5,869 nt of DNA from contig DDPU01000013.1 of assembly GCA_002342345.1 (NCBI GenBank), forward strand, positions 4,064 to 9,932, in the 5' to 3' direction. The stretch is from Verrucomicrobia bacterium UBA2460. Its GTDB lineage: Bacteria; Verrucomicrobiota; Verrucomicrobiia; Methylacidiphilales; Verrucolacustridaceae. This document shows positions 1-5,138 of this stretch, one piece after another. Made by a program: the position numbers and the translations under genes. The notes beneath the pieces are model-generated. The model was not told where the DNA came from and did no database searches. It worked only from the letters and a program-made list of their open reading frames with translations. Positions within the stretch are counted from its first letter, which is position 1; the number at the start of each line of letters is the position of its first letter.

Positions 1-137
1 AGGCTTTCCATGGCGCCGGCGCCGGCTTCAGAGGCGAAATAGTAAAGCGTGACGGTCTGGCCGCCCCGGAGGGTCTGCTGGCGGCTGTGAAGGTAGTAGG
101 TTCGTCCGTTTTTCTTGCTGACGGTGCTGAATGCCAT
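1..137 (-). CDS. Small conserved-looking protein of unknown function, N-terminal part (cut by left edge)
   Basis: Reading leftwards from an ATG at 137, the frame is open for 45 codons to the window edge, so the C-terminus is missing. The start is well supported: AAAGGAG (148-154 on the complementary strand) lies 10 bases upstream. The peptide begins MAFSTVSKKNGRTYYLHS, then has LRGG at residues 24-27 and a YYF triplet near residue 36, followed by an Ala/Gly-rich stretch. This layout (basic Lys-Lys-Asn/Gly start, YYLHS, LRGG, YYFA) resembles short hypothetical proteins of roughly 60 residues seen in several bacterial phyla. That resemblance is from memory, and no function is known to me. No signal peptide, membrane segment or metal-binding motif is visible in this part. 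It is divergent from the aldo/keto reductase gene, with 188 bases between the two starts. Confidence 0.68.
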   Translation of the reverse strand, partial: MAFSTVSKKNGRTYYLHSRQQTLRGGQTVTLYYFASEAGAGAMES

Positions 138-298
138 ATGAGGTGATCTCCTTTGGTTGGTTTTGGCCCGGGGGGCTTTCCAGAACTCTGGGGCGACTTG
201 GGCTTTTGAAAATCCTTAATTTGCAGTTCCTCACAACCTCCGCTCCGGGGATGGTTGTCCTCGGCTTCCCCGCAGGGGCTTATCCGAAAGCTTGCGTC

Positions 299-311
299 AA
301 AAAAGGGGGGG
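299..311. repeat. A6G7 homopolymer tract upstream of the reductase start
   Basis: Six A residues (299-304) are followed directly by seven G residues (305-311), ending 14 bases before the proposed GTG start of the aldo/keto reductase gene. The G run together with the next AG also forms the only purine-rich, Shine-Dalgarno-like element here, though its spacing of about 12 bases is long. Such runs are prone to slippage during replication or sequencing. No functional effect is shown. Confidence 0.45.
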
Positions 312-325
312 AGCACTATGAGGGA

Positions 326-1306
326 GTGATCACGAGGCGCAGGTTTTTGGGCCTGATTCCGGCTTGGGGAGTCGCCAGGGGATTGGCCTCCGGATCGGAA
401 AAAGTTCCCACCCGCGCTTTTGGCCGCCATGCCGAGCAGGTGAGTGTCGTGGGGTTCGGCGGACACACCCTGGCCCTGTCCAAAGACGTTGCCGAAGCCA
501 CTAAAATCGCCCACGAGGCTGTGGATCGGGGTATCACCTTCTTTGACAACGCCTGGGATTATCACGGGGGTCGCGCGGAAGAGTGGATGGGGCAGGCCCT
601 CGAAGGGATCCGGGAAAAGGTTTTTTTGATGTCCAAGTGTTGCACCCACCAAAAACCCCTGCCCGAGGGGGGCAAGGAAGGCGCGATGAAGATGCTGGAG
701 GATTCCCTGCGCCGCCTAAAAACCGACCATCTTGACCTGTGGATGCTCCATGAGATGAAAACGGAGGCGGAAGTGAAAAAATTTTACGGTCCCGGCGGGG
801 CTGCGGAGGCTTTCGACCTCGCCAAAAAGCAGGGCAAGGTCCGCTATCTGGGGTTCACGGGCCACGATGATCCCGGCGTTCACCTCAAGATGATCGAGGG
901 GGGATATCCTTTCGATGCCTCCCTGCAACCTGTCTCGGCCTTGGGCACCCTCCATTCGCGGCGCTTTGAAAGTGAGGTCATTCCCGCGTTGGCCCGGGCC
1001 AAAATTGCGGTGATCGGGATGAAAGGTTTCGGCGGGAGCAAGCGTTCCAGTGAAAAAGGGCTGATGACCGCGGAAAAGGTGGTTCGCTACTCCCTGAGCT
1101 ACCCGGAGGTCTGCACGCACCTGATTGGAGTCGACCAGATATCCTACGTGGGCGAGGCGGCTGTTGCCGCGACCAAGACCCCGATGACCGCCGAGGAGAG
1201 AAAAGCCTTTGTCGCCTGGTGTGATCAAAGGGGCGGCGCTTCCTACGCCATGCATTGTCAGCCGGGGCACCGCGATGGCGGTTGCTGCGGCAGCTCGACG
1301 GCCTGA
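326..1306 (+). CDS. Aldo/keto reductase with twin-arginine (Tat) signal
   Basis: This is predicted to be an NAD(P)H-dependent oxidoreductase of the aldo/keto reductase superfamily. The substrate cannot be told from sequence. The catalytic tetrad is complete: Asp74 (in FFDNAW), Tyr79 (DYHGG), Lys104 (FLMSK) and His142 (LWMLHE). GRAEEWMGQAL after the Tyr is typical of the family. The open frame extends up to 131, but I start at GTG 326 because the protein then begins MITRRRFLGLIP, a good Tat motif (TRRRFLG). The hydrophobic part that follows is short, so export through the Tat system is likely but not certain. The upstream part of the frame covers the divergent gene's leader and looks non-coding. 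An ATG at 251 is another possible start. At 326 residues the length is normal. The C-terminus has four Cys/His residues close together (MHCQPGH, then GGCCG) whose role I do not know. The SMR-like gene follows in the same frame after one stop, so the two are probably co-transcribed. Confidence 0.9.
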   Translation: MITRRRFLGLIPAWGVARGLASGSEKVPTRAFGRHAEQVSVVGFGGHTLALSKDVAEATKIAHEAVDRGITFFDNAWDYHGGRAEEWMGQALEGIREKVFLMSKCCTHQKPLPEGGKEGAMKMLEDSLRRLKTDHLDLWMLHEMKTEAEVKKFYGPGGAAEAFDLAKKQGKVRYLGFTGHDDPGVHLKMIEGGYPFDASLQPVSALGTLHSRRFESEVIPALARAKIAVIGMKGFGGSKRSSEKGLMTAEKVVRYSLSYPEVCTHLIGVDQISYVGEAAVAATKTPMTAEERKAFVAWCDQRGGASYAMHCQPGHRDGGCCGSSTA

Positions 1307-1315
1307 TTTTCCGGT

Positions 1316-1645
1316 TTGAAGTTCGCCCTTCTGGTTTTCGGATATGCCATCTCGATGGCTGGGTCGAATCTCCTTTTCAAGGTGGCATCCGAAAAGGCCG
1401 GGACGCAGTGGTGGCTCTGGTTTTTGGCTGGCAACCTGGTCGGATTTGGCTGCCCTGTTTTGATCACCTACGCCTTACGGGAACAAAGTCCGCACCTGGT
1501 CTACGCCTTCACGCTCGGTGCCGGATTTGTCCTGGTGCAGGTGGCCGGCTGGTTTTTCTTTCATGCCCCGATCACCGTCATGCAGGCGGGAGGCTTGATT
1601 TTGACCGCGGTCGGATTGGTGATGCTGCAACTGGGGAAGGCCTAG
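1316..1645 (+). CDS. Four-helix SMR/ArnE-like membrane protein of the DMT superfamily
   Basis: This 109-residue protein is very hydrophobic, with four likely membrane helices at about residues 3-21, 32-52, 60-82 and 88-106. Its length, helix number and the motifs SxxLLFK in helix 1 and YAFTLGAG in helix 3 match the half-size members of the drug/metabolite transporter superfamily. Measured against EmrE, Lys22 and the Tyr/Gly residues of helix 3 line up, but the SMR proton- and drug-binding Glu14 is Met14, and the helix 3 Trp is Thr66. Helix 1 (ISMAGSNLLFK) looks more like ArnE-type lipid-carrier flippase subunits (SVAG pattern). A true multidrug exporter is therefore unlikely, and a lipid-linked or small-metabolite transporter subunit, acting as a dimer, is a better guess. 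The start is TTG, only 9 bases after the reductase stop, with no clear ribosome site. Translational coupling to the reductase gene would explain that. The next in-frame ATG (1355) would destroy helix 1. Confidence 0.75.
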   Translation: MKFALLVFGYAISMAGSNLLFKVASEKAGTQWWLWFLAGNLVGFGCPVLITYALREQSPHLVYAFTLGAGFVLVQVAGWFFFHAPITVMQAGGLILTAVGLVMLQLGKA

Positions 1646-2535
1646 AGAGACCCGACCGCAAGGGCGACGGAGGCAAGCAGCAGGGCGGCTCCGGCCAGAC
1701 GAACGGCCAACACCCGTTTGTCGTGGTAGGTGGAACCACCGCCGAGGGAGCCTTCCAGTAAAATGGCCCATAATCCGCGCGTGGCGTAGACGACGTTAGT
1801 GGCGGTGGCGTGGCCAAAGAAGCCGATGACAAACACCACCAGCGAGGTCTGAAAGCCGATGACCACGGACCCGCCCAGGGCCCCGGTGCGGGCGGGGCCG
1901 GGAAGGAGCGAAACGGTCCTTTGCCTTCCCAGAAGTGCGGGCGCAAAGAGCAGGGGAGTCAAAGCCACCAGGGTGGCGAACATCAGCGGCTGGAACCAAC
2001 CCACTCCAAGCATTTTGGCAAAGCGCTGGACGGTGACATCGGTCAGCCCGAAAAAGAAGGCCGCGAGGAGAGACCATGTCACGGTGGCGCGGTCGACGGC
2101 GGCACCTTTTTTCTCCCCGTGGAGGATGCCCGGTGAAAGAGAGAGCAGGGCAACAGCGAGAGAGGAGAGTACGGCTCCGGCCATCAGGCCCGCACCAACC
2201 GGTTCGCCAAGCAGCGCCACGGTGAGGAGGGCAACGAAGATTGTCTTCATCCCCAGAACGGGGGTGGCCAGGGAAAGGTCGCCCTTGGCCAAGGCCCGGA
2301 TCGCGCAGGCACGGCCCAAAAAGAGGCTGACGCCTGCCCAAAAAGCTCCGAGGAATCCCTGGGAATGGGGCGTGCCAGGAAAGAACAGCACCAGCGGCGC
2401 CGACCATCCCGCCATGGCAAGATTGGAGATGGCCGTGATGAGACCGGGTGTGGCGCCGCGCCGCAGTCCCAGCTTCAGGCCCCAGGATCCCAGGGCGTAG
2501 AAAAAAGAGGCGATCAGGGGAAGGGCGAGAGGCAT
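1642..2535 (-). CDS. EamA-family (DMT) ten-helix transporter
   Basis: This 297-residue integral membrane protein has two similar halves (about residues 1-136 and 151-297) joined by a hydrophilic loop at about 137-150. This is the usual duplicated 5+5-helix EamA (DUF6) architecture. The first half ends with the typical LLGEP element (Gly110-Glu111-Pro112) and a glycine-rich last helix. In the second half, VVYATRGLWAILLEG (residues 248-262) matches the family pattern before the ninth helix, but the equivalent GE is replaced by a GGGS stretch. It is expected in the inner membrane as an exporter or permease of small metabolites. EamA members move amino acids, sugars or nucleotides, and the substrate here cannot be told. 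The start is ATG 2535, with no strong Shine-Dalgarno site but no better start upstream. The gene is divergent from nuoA with a 93-base gap, and its stop overlaps that of the SMR-like gene in a shared CTAG (1642-1645). Confidence 0.85.
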   Translation of the reverse strand: MPLALPLIASFFYALGSWGLKLGLRRGATPGLITAISNLAMAGWSAPLVLFFPGTPHSQGFLGAFWAGVSLFLGRACAIRALAKGDLSLATPVLGMKTIFVALLTVALLGEPVGAGLMAGAVLSSLAVALLSLSPGILHGEKKGAAVDRATVTWSLLAAFFFGLTDVTVQRFAKMLGVGWFQPLMFATLVALTPLLFAPALLGRQRTVSLLPGPARTGALGGSVVIGFQTSLVVFVIGFFGHATATNVVYATRGLWAILLEGSLGGGSTYHDKRVLAVRLAGAALLLASVALAVGSL

Positions 2536-2578
2536 GGGGAAAGGGATATCAGCATGGCTGGGCGGGGGGGATTATTCC

Positions 2579-2594
2579 AGCCGTACCCACGGCT
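2579..2594. promoter_or_regulatory. Perfect 6-bp inverted repeat in the divergent EamA/nuoA gap
   Basis: AGCCGT (2579-2584) and ACGGCT (2589-2594) form an exact inverted repeat around a 4-base ACCC loop, 34 bases before the nuoA ATG and 43 bases from the EamA start. It could be an operator for one or both genes, or a small hairpin in the nuoA leader. I see no convincing -35/-10 pair around it, and a 6-bp dyad is expected by chance now and then in G+C-rich DNA. Confidence 0.25.
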
Positions 2595-2628
2595 TGCCGC
2601 TGAGACCTAGGACCGATAGGAAAGAGGG

Positions 2629-3012
2629 ATGCTCCGCGAGTTTATTCCCGTGCTTTTTTCCCTCGGGATGGCTTTGGCCGTGGCCCTTGGTGGCGTGGGA
2701 TTGGCTGTCCTGATCGGAAAAGTCGGCCGGGGAAACAAGGCCAAGGACATGGCCTACGAATGCGGCAAGGATCCGATTGGCTCGGGCTCGGCGCGGTTCT
2801 CGGTAAAATTTTATCTGGTGGCGATGATTTTCATCCTTTTTGACATCGAGGTGATTTTTATGTACCCGTGGGCGGTCAGCCTGGCGGGGTTGCAGGAAAG
2901 CGGCCTCGGTTGGCGCACCTTCGGCCTGATGCTGGCTTTTGTTCTGCTGGTCGAGGTAGGGCACCTTTATGCGTATCGGAAAGGTGTCTTTTCGTGGAAC
3001 AAGCGCGGGTGA
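2629..3012 (+). CDS. nuoA: NADH-quinone oxidoreductase subunit A
   Basis: NuoA (ND3 in mitochondria) is a small membrane subunit of respiratory complex I. It sits where the peripheral arm meets the membrane arm near the quinone site. The 127-residue protein has three membrane helices at about residues 5-30, 61-82 and 94-118. It carries the family hallmarks in order: YECG with Cys45 on the helix 1-2 loop (equivalent to the ND3 cysteine linked to the active/deactive switch), then ARFSVKFYLVAMIFILFDIE with Lys60, Asp72 and Glu74, then PWAV. Length is normal and nothing is broken. The ATG at 2629 follows AGGAAAGAGGG, which offers AGGA at a spacing of 7. nuoA normally leads an operon with nuoB directly behind it. 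Here the next gene is on the other strand, so this copy stands alone. The remaining subunits must be elsewhere in the genome, or this is a second, stray copy. Confidence 0.97.
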   Translation: MLREFIPVLFSLGMALAVALGGVGLAVLIGKVGRGNKAKDMAYECGKDPIGSGSARFSVKFYLVAMIFILFDIEVIFMYPWAVSLAGLQESGLGWRTFGLMLAFVLLVEVGHLYAYRKGVFSWNKRG

Positions 3013-3024
3013 TCTTTGCTTTGG

Positions 3025-3041
3025 GCGGCCTAGCGGGCCGC
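3025..3041. terminator. Possible hairpin between the convergent nuoA and methyltransferase genes
   Basis: GCGGCC (3025-3030) and GGCCGC (3036-3041) form a perfect all-G/C 6-bp stem with a 5-base loop, 12 bases after the nuoA stop and overlapping the stop codon of the opposing gene. The location suits a terminator shared by two convergent genes. However, neither strand has a U-run after the stem, so it is not a standard intrinsic terminator and may act only as a pause site, or not at all. Confidence 0.3.
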
Positions 3042-4145
3042 ACCGAGGATCGCCGGATGAAAATCGTGGGGCAGGTTTTTTCCCTGGGCGAGGATTTTAT
3101 GGGTGTGGCCGAAGAACGAGGGATGGGTGAGATGCCGAAAGTTGCGGATCCAGGGTTCGGGTGGAGCGGGCGGTTGTTGCAGAAGGGGCGCGGCCAGGGC
3201 GGTCAGACCCCGCGCGAAATCCGTAAGACCGTGGTTTTGTAATCCCAACCGGCTGCCCAGTTCCTCCAATTCTCCGAAATTCACATGGCAAGTCAGATCC
3301 TGCTCGCCCGGATCCGCAAGGGGGTCGGACTGCTGCCGGTGTTCCCGGAAGGCCATCAGGGTCCCGGCTGGTCGGGGAACTTCGAAAATTCCGGCGGCGG
3401 GAAATCCGTAGTCCATGGTGAGGATGAGGCCGTGGGAGAGGCTTTGGGCGACGGCACGCATCCATTCCGTCGCCCCGGGGCGGATTTCCACGACGTGGTC
3501 CTCGGCGGGTGCCGGAGTCCTTCCCAAGACGGACTGGAGTTCCGGAGCAAGTGCCTCCCGTTCCTGCCAGACGAAACGGGGAGGATCCCATCCCACCACC
3601 CTTTCCAGCCAGCGGCCGGAGCAGTGCCGGAAAATACGGACCGGGAAACTGTCCAGAAGTTCGCAGGAATAAAATAATCCGGGAAGATCCCCGGCAGACA
3701 GGGAGTCCCAGGAAGCGTGCCAATGAACGGCATGTTGCCGCTGCAGCGGGCCGAGGGTGTGTTTTTGTTTTTGGGCCAGCTTTGGCAGCGGTTCGAGGAA
3801 ATGAAACTCCACGGCGGCTGCCAGTTCCGGAAATCCGCCCCGGAGGCTGCCGAGCAGGTCCCTGGCGAGGGCGCCGGTATCGGCGCCTTGCTCGATCAGG
3901 CGGAACCGCGCTGGACGTCCCAGGATCCGGTGAAGCTCGTCCGCCTGTCGTGCCAAAAGATTTCCCAAAACCGGCCCTGGGGAGACGGGGGTGAGAAAGT
4001 CCCCCTTTATCCCGGTGCGAGCCCGTCCGGAGGAATAAAAACCGTGTTCCGGGTGATAGAGGGCCTCGGACATAAAATGGTCGAAAGGCAGGGGGCCCTG
4101 CTTCCGGATTTGGCCGGCCAGGATTTCACCTAGGGGATTTTTCAA
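3030..4145 (-). CDS. MidA/NDUFAF7-family SAM-dependent methyltransferase (DUF185, COG1565)
   Basis: The 371-residue protein is a class I SAM methyltransferase related to NDUFAF7/MidA. The human and Dictyostelium members are needed for complex I assembly, and the human enzyme dimethylates an arginine of NDUFS2 (the NuoD equivalent). Family marks appear in order: GPLPFDHFMSEALYHPEHGFY (residues 17-37), GDF (48-50), the SAM-binding motif I as EQGADTG (85-91), CELLDSFPV (161-169), MDYGFP (244-249), PAGTLMAFREH (259-269) and DLTCHVNF (283-290). Motif I and the ELLD motif differ slightly from the mitochondrial forms (ELGPGRG; NE or HE before FFD), so the fold and cofactor are safe but the target is inferred. 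Bacterial function is poorly known. The start is TTG 4145, directly placed by an in-frame TAA upstream and by the fully family-like N-terminus. The ribosome site is weak. The gene converges on nuoA and is divergent from the unknown secreted protein gene, with 74 bases between the starts. Confidence 0.92.
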   Translation of the reverse strand: MKNPLGEILAGQIRKQGPLPFDHFMSEALYHPEHGFYSSGRARTGIKGDFLTPVSPGPVLGNLLARQADELHRILGRPARFRLIEQGADTGALARDLLGSLRGGFPELAAAVEFHFLEPLPKLAQKQKHTLGPLQRQHAVHWHASWDSLSAGDLPGLFYSCELLDSFPVRIFRHCSGRWLERVVGWDPPRFVWQEREALAPELQSVLGRTPAPAEDHVVEIRPGATEWMRAVAQSLSHGLILTMDYGFPAAGIFEVPRPAGTLMAFREHRQQSDPLADPGEQDLTCHVNFGELEELGSRLGLQNHGLTDFARGLTALAAPLLQQPPAPPEPWIRNFRHLTHPSFFGHTHKILAQGKNLPHDFHPAILGAAR

Positions 4146-4185
4146 GGAGTCTGGATATTATTCCCAGTTGGACCGGTCGGCGAGA

Positions 4186-4213
4186 TTGACGGGTCGCCAA
4201 CCTGAATTAAATT
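4186..4213 (+). promoter_or_regulatory. Candidate sigma70-type promoter for the secreted protein gene
   Basis: TTGACG (4186-4191, five of six matches to the consensus -35) and TAAATT (4208-4213, four of six to the -10) are 16 bases apart, in the divergent gap in front of the unknown secreted protein gene. Transcription from it would begin at about 4220, which is exactly the GTG start codon. Either the mRNA is leaderless, or the start or promoter assignment is wrong. Confidence 0.3.
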
Positions 4214-4219
4214 TTTGGA

Positions 4220-5089
4220 GTGAAGAGTCTTTTGGCCATGTTCCTCCTGGTCGCCCCTTGTCTTGCCGAGGAGGGGACGACGGGCATTCCTGCGGGGGTC
4301 TCCGAACTTCCCTCGGTGGAGACAAAGCCCAAAGTTCCCGGCTTGGGGGAGGATTCCAGGCCGGATTTTTCCGGGGCCTTGCCTGAAGATTCCCCTTCCG
4401 TCCCCCAGTTGCGTCCCCCTGCCGCCGCCCCGGCCAAACCCTCCGACAAGGACTGGGCGGCTCAAGGCATTCAGCAAAAGAACGAGGAGGCCAAGAAGGC
4501 CGAGCAGGAGCAGCTCAAGATCGCCGAGCAAAAAAGCAGGGAAGACAAGGAAAAGGTGGAAAAGGAAAAGAAGGACAAGGAGGTCGCGGCTGGCCCAACC
4601 GTGAAACCGGCCTTGAGCCAATCCGCCATGAGTGGGACGGGGAGTGGGGAGGCGAAAAACCTTCCCGCGGTCACCGGAATGGATGGGGTGAAACCCCGGG
4701 CGATGGGCTCGGGAGACGGGCGGGTTTCCCCCGGCTTTGACTCTTTCAGCGGTCCCTCGGCTTCCGGACCTCTGGGGAAGGACTACCAGTCCGGCGCGAA
4801 GCCCATCATGCCCAGAATGGATTCCGCGGACGGCCGCATGCAGTTGCCTCCCCAAGCCCCCGAGGCTCCCAGTGGGGCCTACAAAAAGATTTCCCAGGAT
4901 CCCTACTCCGCACCGGCAGGTTACGGGGAAAAAAAGGCCCCGCCACCGCCCCCCAGCAAACCGTTGGTGATTGCCCCCAATCCCTCCACGGGGGACCCCA
5001 AGCGGGCCATTGATGACTCCAAGGCCGGTTATTCCCCGTACGACAGTACCCGAAAGGTGCCTGATCCGAGATCCCAGAGAAGGTTCTGA
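4220..5089 (+). CDS. Secreted proline-rich protein with charged coil, unknown function
   Basis: I do not recognise this 289-residue protein. It starts MKSLLAMFLLVAPCLAEE, a short Sec signal peptide probably cut after Ala16. Cys14 is preceded by Pro, which makes a lipoprotein unlikely. The mature part has no cysteine and only one Trp (79), and looks largely disordered. A Pro/Ala/Glu-rich stretch (17-75) comes first, then a highly charged Glu/Lys segment (about 76-122) that may form a single helix or coiled coil. A Gly/Ser/Pro-rich region follows, with PPPPP at 241-245 and a basic C-terminus (SQRRF). Such a layout suits a periplasmic or envelope linker, or a structural protein, but this is inference. 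The GTG start is forced by an in-frame TAA at 4208-4210 and by the signal peptide. GGAG directly abuts the GTG, too close to act as a normal ribosome site. ATG 4238 would leave only a stub of the signal. The TerC gene follows on the same strand after 49 bases. Confidence 0.75.
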   Translation: MKSLLAMFLLVAPCLAEEGTTGIPAGVSELPSVETKPKVPGLGEDSRPDFSGALPEDSPSVPQLRPPAAAPAKPSDKDWAAQGIQQKNEEAKKAEQEQLKIAEQKSREDKEKVEKEKKDKEVAAGPTVKPALSQSAMSGTGSGEAKNLPAVTGMDGVKPRAMGSGDGRVSPGFDSFSGPSASGPLGKDYQSGAKPIMPRMDSADGRMQLPPQAPEAPSGAYKKISQDPYSAPAGYGEKKAPPPPPSKPLVIAPNPSTGDPKRAIDDSKAGYSPYDSTRKVPDPRSQRRF

Positions 5090-5138
5090 TTTGCCGCTTT
5101 TTCCGGGCCCCCCAGATTTGTTTTCCTAAGTGTATCCC

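Noticed and set aside
131..325. N-terminal extension of 65 residues on the aldo/keto reductase, starting at ATG 131
   Set aside because: It overlaps the start and leader of the divergent small gene, has no family resemblance, and would bury the Tat motif deep inside the protein.
716..1270. 184-residue minus-strand open frame
   Set aside because: It is antisense to the aldo/keto reductase, whose catalytic residues prove the plus strand. The frame shows no recognisable motif.
1796..2500. Long open frames in other frames over the EamA gene, including a 213-residue plus-strand one
   Set aside because: They are Arg/Pro/Gly-rich shadows of a clear ten-helix transporter and lack domain features of their own.
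4164..4202. Hairpin GGCGA/TCGCC in the divergent gap before the secreted protein gene
   Set aside because: The stem is only 5 bp with a 10-base loop, too weak to call as a regulatory structure.
4142..4855. 237-residue minus-strand frame with a leucine-rich, membrane-like stretch
   Set aside because: The Leu-rich stretch is the antisense reading of Glu/Lys codons in the charged segment of the plus-strand secreted protein, which has a signal peptide and G/C-rich third codon positions.
5090..5125. Intrinsic terminator after the secreted protein gene
   Set aside because: There are T-runs and a GGGCCC palindrome but no stem of useful length followed by a U-run.
5090..5138. yybP-ykoY manganese riboswitch in front of the TerC gene
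   Set aside because: These riboswitches often precede TerC-type genes, but the gap is only 49 bases and shows none of the expected structure.
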